From IMG/VR virus record IMGVR_UViG_3300037070_000164, positions 1 through 24,865 of that record: a DNA stretch of 24,865 bases, one strand, 5' to 3'. The notes under the pieces are model-generated. The model ran no database searches. It was not told where the DNA came from and saw nothing but the letters and a program-made list of their open reading frames with translations. A program made the translations under genes and the position numbers. Positions 7,705 through 14,500 of the stretch are shown here, in pieces; the first letter of the stretch is position 1, and every line of letters begins with the position of its first letter. The DNA is from a virus.

Positions 7705-8849
7705 TGCCGTACTTCCCACCTGCTGGTGGCGGTGTCGTACTGCCGAACAGCATCAGTGACGGCACTGTCAAGGGTCGTGCTGTCGGTGCCGGTACAGGTG
7801 ATCCACAGGACTTGACACAAGCACAGCTTGCAGGTGTCGTTGCGACTGCTGCACCACTCAGCTACAGGAACATACTTGGCAGGAACGGTGGATTTGAAGT
7901 ATGGCAACGCAGCGCGGGTGGTAGTGCAAATTTCGGTATGGCGGCGTCGGCACAGCAATACGTTTCTGATGGGTGGTGGTGTCTGGCAGGAGCACAGACA
8001 ACGGTGTTGCAATCCGGCCCATTGGTTTACGGCTCGCGCTGGTCAATCTATATCGCACGCAATGCCGGACAGACCGGCGTGTCGCCTTACTATCTTGAGT
8101 TCCCACTAGATACCGATGAGATCGTGCCGATGCGTAATAGCATCGTCACGCTGTCGCTGACCATGTATGCGGGCGCCAACTGGTCGCCCGCAAGCGGCTA
8201 CGCAAGTGTACAACTTCTGACTGGTACGGGAGCGCCGGCACGAATACTGGCGGGGGCCTACGCAGGTCAGACACTGGTAATCCCTGGAGTGTCAGCACTG
8301 GTTCCTGGTGGTGCTGCAACACGCTACAGCTTCACGTCTGCCGCTGTCGTGCCGACGAACGCTACGCAAGCGACGGTGCTCATCACATGGACACCAGTTG
8401 GCACTGCGGGTGCCGCAGATAGCATCAACATCGATGACGTACAACTCGAAATCGGTACAGTCGCTACACCATTCGAGAGACGACCGTTTGAGAGTGAGTT
8501 GTTGGCGTGCAGACGGCACTACTGGAAGACGTTTTCGTATAACACCGCACCAATACAAAATTCAGGTGGCGGTGGCATGTTCAGGGCGGGTCAAATTGTT
8601 GCAGCGTCGACTTTCTCTGAGTACGGCCCTGCAAGCTTCCCTGTTCCGATGCGTGCCGTGCCGACAGTTACAGTTTACAATCCGTTAGCACTTAACACGC
8701 AGATGCGAAACTTCAATACGAGCACAGATTTTACTTCGACAAGCATAGCACAACACGAATGGGGCACATCATTCAATGCAGTAAGTCCTGCTGGAAGTGT
8801 GCCTGGAAACATCATCGGCGTTCACATCACTGCCGACGCAGGTATCTAG
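7704..8849 (+). CDS. Receptor-binding/tail fibre paralogue 1
   Basis: This encodes 381 residues from ATG 7704, overlapping the previous stop by one base (TGATG). The layout shared with the next two genes is: a short Pro/Gly leader with TVKGRAVGAGTG (residues 21-32); a SYRNILGRNGGFEVWQR block (53-69) opening a jelly-roll-like domain; PLDTDEI and VTLS strands; DDVQLEIG.ATPFERRPFE.ELLAC (244-269); a RHYWKTF motif; and a divergent C-terminus (278-381) ending in HITADAGI. The NGGFEVWQRG...ADGW...DDVQLE...C.R(Y/H)Y layout is common in phage tail-fibre and surface-binding proteins with a CBM-like sandwich. The variable C-terminus is the likely receptor-contact part. Base use in parts of this copy (about 7905-8300 and 8530-8760) differs from its neighbours, suggesting recombination. 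No enzymatic residues are evident. Confidence 0.75.
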   Translation: MPYFPPAGGGVVLPNSISDGTVKGRAVGAGTGDPQDLTQAQLAGVVATAAPLSYRNILGRNGGFEVWQRSAGGSANFGMAASAQQYVSDGWWCLAGAQTTVLQSGPLVYGSRWSIYIARNAGQTGVSPYYLEFPLDTDEIVPMRNSIVTLSLTMYAGANWSPASGYASVQLLTGTGAPARILAGAYAGQTLVIPGVSALVPGGAATRYSFTSAAVVPTNATQATVLITWTPVGTAGAADSINIDDVQLEIGTVATPFERRPFESELLACRRHYWKTFSYNTAPIQNSGGGGMFRAGQIVAASTFSEYGPASFPVPMRAVPTVTVYNPLALNTQMRNFNTSTDFTSTSIAQHEWGTSFNAVSPAGSVPGNIIGVHITADAGI

Positions 8850-8851
8850 CA

Positions 8852-10015
8852 ATGCCACTCTATCCACAAGGCGGCGGTCTGTATCCTGACTCGATCAGCA
8901 ATGACATCCTTGCCGACATGCCAGCGAATACAGTCAAGGGTCGTGCTGCTGGTACTGGCACTGGCAATCCGACTGACATACCGATGTCGTCGCTCGTTGC
9001 CGCGTCACAAGGACTGAGCTACAGGAACATACTCGGTCGCAATGGTGGGATGGAAGTTTGGCAGAGAGGTGCTGGTGGGAGCGCATCGTTCCCTGCCGTT
9101 GCTGGTTCGATACAGTACACCGCTGATGGTTGGGTGTTCTATTGCCCAAGTGGTGGCTCTACGCATTCCGTACTGCAAATCGCCGTCGCCGCACCGAATG
9201 GATCGCGCTACGGCTTCGTAGCGCAGCGTGTTGCAGGACAAACTGGCCTGCCAGCACCGACACTGGAATATCCTCTCGACACAGATGAAGTCGCACAGAT
9301 GCGTGGCAACCTTGTCACGCTGTCGTTCTCTGCATTTCCTGCATCTAACTTCTCTCCAGCGGGTGGGCTTGTTACGTGTCAGGTGCGTGTCGGTACGGGT
9401 GCGCCTGTCAAGCGCTTTGTGTCTGGATACACAAGTGAGACGGTGCTCATCAATGCCACTGCTGCCGTGACTTCGCTGCAAGCACCACCATTCGCATTCA
9501 CGTCGAGTGTCGTGGTGCCGACCAATGCGACACAAGGGTGTGTGGCTTTCACATGGACACCGACCGGCACTGCTGGTGCGGCTGATTACTTCTGGCTCGA
9601 TGACGTACAGCTAGAGGTCGGTTCTGTAGCGACACCATTTGAACGTAGACCATTTGAGAGTGAGTTGCTTGCTTGTCAGAGACACTACTGGAAGACATTT
9701 CGATATGCAATTGCACCAGTACAGAGTGCTGGTGTGAATACGTGTGATCATCAATTTGCAGCAGTCGCTCCTGCATCCAATTCATTTTGGCACTTCCTGC
9801 CGCACCCGATGCGTATGCGTGCCACTCCAACCATCGTTACTTACAATCCAGAAGCAATGAACAATCAGGTGCGTTGTGCGTTGGTCGCGCAGGATTGCAG
9901 CTCTACAAGTATCCTTGGCAGCGAGCGTGGCATGCAGCTTGTTGCTGTTACTGGTGCTGGCAACTCGCCACAGCATTTGCTGGCAGTGCATATCACAGCC
10001 GACGCAGGTATCTGA
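8852..10015 (+). CDS. Receptor-binding/tail fibre paralogue 2
   Basis: This encodes 387 residues from ATG 8852, two bases after paralogue 1 stops; an in-frame ATG at 8759 lies inside paralogue 1 and is rejected. AGGTATC upstream belongs to the DAGI codons of paralogue 1. Domain order is as in paralogue 1: leader with NTVKGRAAGTGTG (26-38), block A at 56-80, PLDTDEV at 141-147, DDVQLEVG (250-257), block B at 260-283, and a distinct C-terminus (284-387) with CDHQFAAVAP and MRMRATPTIVTYNPEAMN, ending HITADAGI. It has extra Cys residues in the C-terminal part. It probably assembles as a trimer, alone or with its paralogues, at the tail tip. Whether the three form one hetero-oligomer or alternative fibres cannot be told from sequence. 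Confidence 0.75.
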   Translation: MPLYPQGGGLYPDSISNDILADMPANTVKGRAAGTGTGNPTDIPMSSLVAASQGLSYRNILGRNGGMEVWQRGAGGSASFPAVAGSIQYTADGWVFYCPSGGSTHSVLQIAVAAPNGSRYGFVAQRVAGQTGLPAPTLEYPLDTDEVAQMRGNLVTLSFSAFPASNFSPAGGLVTCQVRVGTGAPVKRFVSGYTSETVLINATAAVTSLQAPPFAFTSSVVVPTNATQGCVAFTWTPTGTAGAADYFWLDDVQLEVGSVATPFERRPFESELLACQRHYWKTFRYAIAPVQSAGVNTCDHQFAAVAPASNSFWHFLPHPMRMRATPTIVTYNPEAMNNQVRCALVAQDCSSTSILGSERGMQLVAVTGAGNSPQHLLAVHITADAGI

Positions 10016-10018
10016 CAC

Positions 10019-11074
10019 ATGCCGTACTATCCGCAGACACCTAGCTACGCACCACCCAATCCGTTGTCGTATCGTAACGTGTTGGGTAGGAATGGTGGGT
10101 TCGAGGTGTGGCAGAGGGGCGCTGGTGGGAGTGCGTCGTTCGCAGTTCCACAAAGCACAGTCATGTACACGGCAGATGGCTGGCTTGTGAACGTTGGACC
10201 CAATCAGGCGACGACTGTCTTTCAGGCATCTCCTGGTCCTGTGTTGGGATCGCGCTCGACTTGTGTTGTGCAGCGTAACAATGGACAGACAGGTGCAGGT
10301 TTCAGTTCATTCGAGTTCCCACTCGATACGGATGAGATCGCACTAGCGCGTGGATCGATTGTCACGCTGTCGTTCACTGCATGGGCTGGTGCCAACTGGT
10401 CGCCGACGAGTGGCATCCTCAGTGTTGCACTGTACGTTGGCTCTGGCACTCCTGCGAAGCGTGTACTTGGTGCGTACACCAACGAACTCAAGCTGATCGA
10501 TGCAATTGCCCCACTCACAGCGACGCAGACACGTTATACATTCACGTCTACTGCTGTCGTGCCTGGCACTGGAGCACAAGCAGCACAAGCGTCAGTATTC
10601 TTCTCGTGGTCGTCGGTTGGTACTGCGGGTGCAAGTGACTCGTTTGCAATCGATGACGTACAGCTTGAGATCGGCACACAAGCAACACCGTTCGAGCGCA
10701 GACCGTTCGAGCAAGAGTTGCTGGCGTGTCAGCGGCATTATTTCAAGACATTCCCGTATGGGACCGCACCAGCATCGAACATTGGCGACACAGCGGCATA
10801 CTTCGTTTCACAAATAGTCGGCGCATCGGCAGGAATGTGGTGTGCGCCAGGAGTGCGTTATCCACGTGCAATGCGCGTAAATCCAACAGTCACTTTGTAC
10901 AATCCTGCTGCTCCCAATGCACAGGCGCGAAATCTTACATTTGCTGTGGACTGTAGTGGAACAACATTGGGTGCCGGCAATGATGCTACTGCACTCATGA
11001 GTGTGACAACACCAGCTTCCGGTGGTGTTGGTAACTTGCTTGCTGTTCACGTCACTGCCGACGCAGGGATCTAA
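10019..11074 (+). CDS. Receptor-binding/tail fibre paralogue 3 (short leader)
   Basis: This encodes 351 residues from ATG 10019, three bases after paralogue 2 stops, with CAGGTATC from the conserved upstream 3' end as ribosome binding site. It lacks the TVKGRA..GTG leader of the other two; only MPYYPQTPSYAPPNP precedes block A (17-41). PLDTDEI lies at 101-107, DDVQLEIG at 212-219 and block B at 222-245. The C-terminus (246-351) is unlike the other copies except for the MR..PTVT.YNP element and the final HVTADAGI. The missing leader suggests it may attach differently, for example to a paralogue rather than to the virion directly. The family assignment is the same as for paralogue 1, with the same uncertainty. 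Confidence 0.75.
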   Translation: MPYYPQTPSYAPPNPLSYRNVLGRNGGFEVWQRGAGGSASFAVPQSTVMYTADGWLVNVGPNQATTVFQASPGPVLGSRSTCVVQRNNGQTGAGFSSFEFPLDTDEIALARGSIVTLSFTAWAGANWSPTSGILSVALYVGSGTPAKRVLGAYTNELKLIDAIAPLTATQTRYTFTSTAVVPGTGAQAAQASVFFSWSSVGTAGASDSFAIDDVQLEIGTQATPFERRPFEQELLACQRHYFKTFPYGTAPASNIGDTAAYFVSQIVGASAGMWCAPGVRYPRAMRVNPTVTLYNPAAPNAQARNLTFAVDCSGTTLGAGNDATALMSVTTPASGGVGNLLAVHVTADAGI

Positions 11075-11076
11075 TC

Positions 11077-11295
11077 ATGACAACTGAAACATACAAGCTC
11101 AATGCAATGGGTGGTGTACAGCGTCTCAGTGACGGTGCATTCATTCCAGAGGATGAACGCAACGCTGACTGGCGTGCGTATCAGAAGTGGGTCAGTGAAG
11201 GTGGTACGGCATTCGCTGCTGATTACGAAGCACCAGTTGGTGAAGCACAAGCGACTGGCAAGCGCAAGGCGAAGGACGTGCGCGAACTAAAGTGA
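11077..11295 (+). CDS. Small fibre-associated protein (72 aa)
   Basis: ATG 11077 lies two bases after paralogue 3, and CAGGGATC in its last codons acts as ribosome binding site. The 72 residues contain GAFIPEDERNADWRAYQKW followed by a Gly turn and a Lys/Arg-rich C-terminus (GKRKAKDVRELK). The pattern IP.d..N.DW..Y..W...G is one I know from short phage proteins encoded immediately after tail fibres and linked with fibre assembly or attachment. That link is from family resemblance only. The stop overlaps the next GTG start (GTGA, 11292-11295). Confidence 0.7.
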   Translation: MTTETYKLNAMGGVQRLSDGAFIPEDERNADWRAYQKWVSEGGTAFAADYEAPVGEAQATGKRKAKDVRELK

Positions 11296-11474
11296 GCATC
11301 GGACTCGAAGATCGCGTGCGTGCGCTGGAAGTGCAGGTCGCCACAACGAAGGCTGACCTGCTCGGTCACATTGCGTTGTGCGATGGTCGCATGCGTGTGA
11401 TATGGAAAGTGGCTGGTGGACTGAGTGCGATTGTAGCAGCGGCTGTGTCGTTCATCGTCACAACGCTGCGATAG
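11292..11474 (+). CDS. Small membrane protein, XhlA/holin-accessory-like (60 aa)
   Basis: GTG 11292 overlaps the preceding stop by four bases, so translation is probably coupled. The N-terminal half is a charged helix with heptad character (LEDRVRALEVQVATTKADLL). The C-terminal third is one transmembrane helix (VAGGLSAIVAAAVSFIVTTL). This helix-plus-C-terminal-anchor form is that of haemolysin XhlA-like phage lysis accessory proteins, which act with a holin at the host inner membrane. The next gene encodes a two-helix membrane protein, which supports a lysis pair. Family membership is inferred from topology, and an unrelated anchor protein remains possible. Confidence 0.6.
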   Translation: MSIGLEDRVRALEVQVATTKADLLGHIALCDGRMRVIWKVAGGLSAIVAAAVSFIVTTLR

Positions 11475-11483
11475 GAGGATGAC

Positions 11484-11690
11484 ATGCTAGAACTACTAGT
11501 ATGGCTAGCAGTGCTAGTCATTGTCGTAGTCGTCGTGTGGTGGCTGTTACAGCAACTCGCACTGCCTCCACCTGTACAACAGATCATCACTATCGTGCTG
11601 GTTGTGGTGTGTGCAATCATCGCAATCGGTGTGTTGCTACAACTGACAGGCATGGGACCAGGCTGGTTCCGTCTACCAAGGAGTGTATGA
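11484..11690 (+). CDS. Putative holin (68 aa, two transmembrane helices)
   Basis: ATG 11484 is preceded by a full AGGAGG (11473-11478) with five-base spacing, the best ribosome binding site of the window. The 68 residues hold two strongly hydrophobic helices (about 4-23 and 32-53) joined by a short PPP-containing loop, and end in a short basic tail (RLPRSV). Length and topology fit a small holin of the two-helix class, which makes the membrane lesion that ends infection. No endolysin or spanin gene is next to it, which weakens the lysis reading. Very similar short membrane proteins occur in phages without proof of holin function. Confidence 0.6.
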   Translation: MLELLVWLAVLVIVVVVVWWLLQQLALPPPVQQIITIVLVVVCAIIAIGVLLQLTGMGPGWFRLPRSV

Positions 11691-11896
11691 TGACCACATC
11701 TGTAACGATTGCTAGTCCGTACAACGCAACGCATGGACTTGTTGTGGAAGTGATGGATGGTGAGGAAGTAGTCAAGACGTTCAAGGTCGCACCACGTGAG
11801 ACTGCTGAGACGCTGCACATCGAGGATGACACTACCATCACGATCCGACAGGACAGTGATACGATGCCTGGTGCAGCGGAGCCGCGTGGCAAGTAA
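11690..11896 (+). CDS. Small beta-rich protein (68 aa), unknown
   Basis: ATG 11690 overlaps the holin stop by one base (TGATG), with AAGGAG six bases upstream (11678-11683). The neighbouring in-frame ATG at 11687 has poorer spacing. The protein reads MTTSVTIASPYNATHGLVVE onward, with alternating beta strands, acidic residues and a C-terminus ending in EPRGK. It has no cysteine, signal or membrane segment. Its stop (TAA 11894-11896) overlaps the next ATG. It is probably a small virion or fibre-related protein, but I do not recognise it. Confidence 0.65.
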   Translation: MTTSVTIASPYNATHGLVVEVMDGEEVVKTFKVAPRETAETLHIEDDTTITIRQDSDTMPGAAEPRGK

Positions 11897-12447
11897 TGTA
11901 CAGTGTGCGTCGCATGGAGCCACGTGACGCACCAGCCATCCTGCGCCTCACACGTGAGTCGATTGAGAACAGTGTGTTCCACATCGAGGACTACTCACCA
12001 AAGCGCATCCTCGAACAACTAGTGATGGCAGTTGACCATCCAGAGTGGTACTTCGGTATCGTTGGTGAGCGTGATGGTGAGGTAGTTGGTATCAAGTGTG
12101 CGTGTGTGATGCCATGCTTCTACTCTGACAACAAGGTGTGTTGGGACCAAGCTACATACGTGACACCGAAGGCACGGTCGTTCAAGCTACTGTACATGAT
12201 GGTACAAGCGTATAAGCAGTGGGCTATCAGTGTTGGTGCAAGACAGGCGTACCTAGGTGCTACATCACAACCAGACAACCCACGCATCGCAACACTGTTC
12301 ACACGACTTGGCTTCCAACCAGCAGGCACACTGCATGTGATGGAGATTGACAATGGGCAAGGGTGGCGGCGGCGGCAACGAGTACGCGATGTACCAGATG
12401 CAGCAGCAGGCGAAGGAGCAGAAAGCCGCCGACGAAGCTGCGGCTGA
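11896..12447 (+). CDS. GNAT-like acetyltransferase with overprinted C-terminus
   Basis: This encodes 183 residues from ATG 11896, overlapping the previous TAA by one base. It has a GNAT-like order: RRMEPRDAPAILRLTRES start, a strand plus WYFGIVGERDGEVVGI (51-66), CWDQATYVTPKARS (82-95), helix FKLLYMMVQAYKQWA, SVGARQAYLGA, and the late RIATLFTRLGFQPAGTLHVME element. The usual R/Q-x-x-G-x-G/A acetyl-CoA loop is not obvious after YVTPKARS. GNAT proteins acetylate amines, and similar genes sit near internal virion genes in several podoviruses, with unclear targets. From residue 153 the frame runs through the start of the next gene, so the last 31 residues (Arg- and Gly-rich) are read from its +2 frame and are probably not part of the fold. 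Confidence 0.7.
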   Translation: MYSVRRMEPRDAPAILRLTRESIENSVFHIEDYSPKRILEQLVMAVDHPEWYFGIVGERDGEVVGIKCACVMPCFYSDNKVCWDQATYVTPKARSFKLLYMMVQAYKQWAISVGARQAYLGATSQPDNPRIATLFTRLGFQPAGTLHVMEIDNGQGWRRRQRVRDVPDAAAGEGAESRRRSCG

Positions 12448-13393
12448 TCGTCGTCAGAAAGAGCAGTGGGCGCGTGAAGATGCCAAAGAAGCAGCGAAGG
12501 TCGAAGCGCTGAAGTCTGGCACGTCCTATGAACAAGTTGCACAACAACTGCAAGAGACGAAGGCTGAAGAGAAGAAGACTGCACAGAAGGCCACGACACA
12601 AGAGTTGATCGAACAAGCACTTGGTGGTGCACGAGGCACCGCTACAAGTGCACTCACGTCACGTGGACTCAGTAGTAATGAGTTCATGCCAATTATTGAG
12701 AACGAGTTCAGTCGTGTGCGTAGTACGATACCAACCACTGCTGAGGATGTGAGTTCGTACTTCACACCAGAGCTTGTTGACACGACACTCAACAGAGAAC
12801 AAGAGAACAGACGAACTAGGTACGGACAGAAGGTGAATGAGTACTTCACGCCATCGTATGGTGAAAGCAAGTGGGCTGGTACTGCTGATGATGCATTGAT
12901 CGACACGATACTTGGTGAGGCTGGTGGCACAGCACAGTCAGCAGTTGAACGTGCGCGTGCACGTGGTCAGTTGGATGACACTGGCTACAAGGCAGCACAG
13001 AACAGACTGAACCTAGCAACAACCACTGGTAGATCGAAGGCACAGGCACTTGGTGGTGGTGTGTTGGAGCGCTACAGGGGTGAACTGAGTGGCATCGGTG
13101 ACGAAGCACGTACTGGTGCATCGAGCTACAACCTAGGCAGTACGTTCGATCCAGCAGGTTACACACAGAAGGCAGAAGGCAAGTACGGTGAGCAGAAGGG
13201 TACGTTCGAGGGTGACGTGCGTAGCGCGATTGGTGACGCTGGTCAGTTCTATGATGTTGGTGACATCATTGGCTTCGGTGCGAAAGAGCAAGGATCACAG
13301 AACACTGCTAGTTCACCACTTGCTGAAGTGCTAGCGAAGCGAGAGACGGATCGCACTGCACGTCGTGGCCTCGGCGGCACAGGGACGTTCTAA
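12353..13393 (+). CDS. Internal virion/ejection-type protein 1 (346 aa)
   Basis: ATG 12353 has GGAG seven bases upstream (12342-12345); a TTG at 12347 would add two residues. The start is inside the GNAT gene, with a 95-base overlap. The first residues are Gly-rich (MGKGGGGGNEYAM), then a long charged helical region (about 10-85) rich in Ala, Gln, Glu and Lys, followed by Gly/Ser/Thr-containing helical segments and a Gly-rich end (LGGTGTF). There is no membrane helix. The position ahead of three further Gln/Ala-rich virion-type genes, and its helical composition, suggest an internal core or ejected protein like those of T7-type phages. No motif confirms this. Confidence 0.68.
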   Translation: MGKGGGGGNEYAMYQMQQQAKEQKAADEAAADRRQKEQWAREDAKEAAKVEALKSGTSYEQVAQQLQETKAEEKKTAQKATTQELIEQALGGARGTATSALTSRGLSSNEFMPIIENEFSRVRSTIPTTAEDVSSYFTPELVDTTLNREQENRRTRYGQKVNEYFTPSYGESKWAGTADDALIDTILGEAGGTAQSAVERARARGQLDDTGYKAAQNRLNLATTTGRSKAQALGGGVLERYRGELSGIGDEARTGASSYNLGSTFDPAGYTQKAEGKYGEQKGTFEGDVRSAIGDAGQFYDVGDIIGFGAKEQGSQNTASSPLAEVLAKRETDRTARRGLGGTGTF

Positions 13394-13394
13394 C

Positions 13395-14498
13395 ATGATT
13401 ATTCCTGCAATCATTGGTGCCGTTGCTACTGCTGCTAGTACGTATGCAACGTGGAAGCAGCAACAGCAAGCACAGCAGAACCAGATACAACAGCAGATGC
13501 GGCAGCAGCAGCTTGGCATGATGCAGAATGCTGAGCAAGGTTCGCAGATCGCTGAGCAACAGCGCAACTCGTATGCTGCTCAAGCAGAGCAGCAGAGACT
13601 TGCACGACAGCAGTACGAGCTAGCAACTTCTGGCACAACGAACGCACGTGGTGATCGCACTCGGTACGTCCCAGGTGTGGGATGGGTAGAGGAACTGAGT
13701 GACGAGAGTCAGGTCATGCAGGGCCTGAGCGACACGGAGACGCGACGACGCTTGGCTGAAGACATGCCACGGTCGCGCTTCGGTCGTGAGATGAACTTTG
13801 ATACGCGACTGCAAGAGCGTGAAGCTGCTGATACAAAGTTGCGACAGTTTCAAGAAGTGCAAGGACGCTCGCCAGCAGCAATTGAAGCTGCGATGCTAGA
13901 GCAGAACATGGCGAACGCACAAGATCCGATTGACGCAACACGTCAGCAGGTGCAGATGAATGCACTGCGTGGCAACAGTGGTGCGAGTGACATACTAGCA
14001 GCACTGTCTGAGCGTGGTGCACAAGGTACGAGATCAGCGATTGCACAGGCACGTGCCGACGCACCAACTGCTGCACTGGAAGAGAACGCTGGACGACAGA
14101 ACAACACACTCAATCAATATAACACACTGGCTACTCGTGCCAGCAACATCGATGATGTGGCATTCCAGCCAGAGAACTTGCCGAATGAACTAGCATCACG
14201 TGGTCAGATACAAGCGAACAATGCACCACGAGCAATAGAAGGTGCGAGCAGTGCTACCTATCGTGGCTCTGCACCACTAGTTGATGCACCAACGTTCAGG
14301 TCGTGGAACTCACCATCGATTGACTACAGTGGTGGACCGAACACTGGCATGGCACTTGCTGCGGCAGGACAGACTGGTGAGAACTTGTACAATGCATTTG
14401 CTGACAGACAGGCCAGCAAGCCAAAGAACTGGAAAGCGAATGCAACTGGTAGTGGTGGCAGTAGTGGTGGTGGCGGTACTAGCTCTGTTAGGTGGTAG
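13395..14498 (+). CDS. Internal virion protein 2, Gln-rich with N-terminal hydrophobic segment (367 aa)
   Basis: ATG 13395 is one base after the preceding TAA. A longer in-frame start at 13365 lies in the upstream gene and is rejected. The first 17 residues (MIIPAIIGAVATAASTY) are hydrophobic, then comes a Gln-rich helix (KQQQQAQQNQIQQQMRQQQ) of coiled-coil type. The middle is helical with many Ala, Glu and Arg; the end is Gly/Ser-rich (GSGGSSGGGG). A hydrophobic N-terminus followed by a helical body is the layout of T7 gp14-type ejection proteins, which enter the outer membrane during DNA entry. This is by analogy. A tail-attached structural protein is the alternative. Confidence 0.68.
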   Translation: MIIPAIIGAVATAASTYATWKQQQQAQQNQIQQQMRQQQLGMMQNAEQGSQIAEQQRNSYAAQAEQQRLARQQYELATSGTTNARGDRTRYVPGVGWVEELSDESQVMQGLSDTETRRRLAEDMPRSRFGREMNFDTRLQEREAADTKLRQFQEVQGRSPAAIEAAMLEQNMANAQDPIDATRQQVQMNALRGNSGASDILAALSERGAQGTRSAIAQARADAPTAALEENAGRQNNTLNQYNTLATRASNIDDVAFQPENLPNELASRGQIQANNAPRAIEGASSATYRGSAPLVDAPTFRSWNSPSIDYSGGPNTGMALAAAGQTGENLYNAFADRQASKPKNWKANATGSGGSSGGGGTSSVRW

Positions 14499-14500
14499 AT

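Larger units (their letters stand above)
7704..11074 (+). repeat. Tandem triplication of a fibre gene
   Basis: Three head-to-tail paralogous genes share aligned blocks. Block A (SYRN..LGRNGG..VWQR) is at 7860-7934, 9017-9091 and 10067-10141. Block B (ATPFERRPFE.ELLAC.RHY.KTF) is at 8463-8534, 9629-9700 and 10682-10753. Block C (H(I/V)TADAGI plus stop) is at 8823-8849, 9989-10015 and 11048-11074. Between the blocks the copies differ strongly, above all after block B. DNA identity in the blocks is clear but imperfect, so the duplications are not recent. Confidence 0.85.

Noticed and set aside
7704-11074. Diversity-generating retroelement as cause of fibre variation
   Set aside because: There is no reverse transcriptase gene or template repeat in the window, and the variable tips differ over their whole length instead of at adenine-directed sites.
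11501-11689. Long N-terminal extension for the 68-residue protein (start at 11501)
   Set aside because: The extension would overlap nearly the whole holin-like gene in another frame; AAGGAG at 11678-11683 fits the ATG at 11690.
11366-11932. Antisense open frame of 188 codons across the lysis-type genes
   Set aside because: It runs opposite four tightly coupled plus-strand genes and encodes a His/Thr/Ser-rich sequence without any domain.
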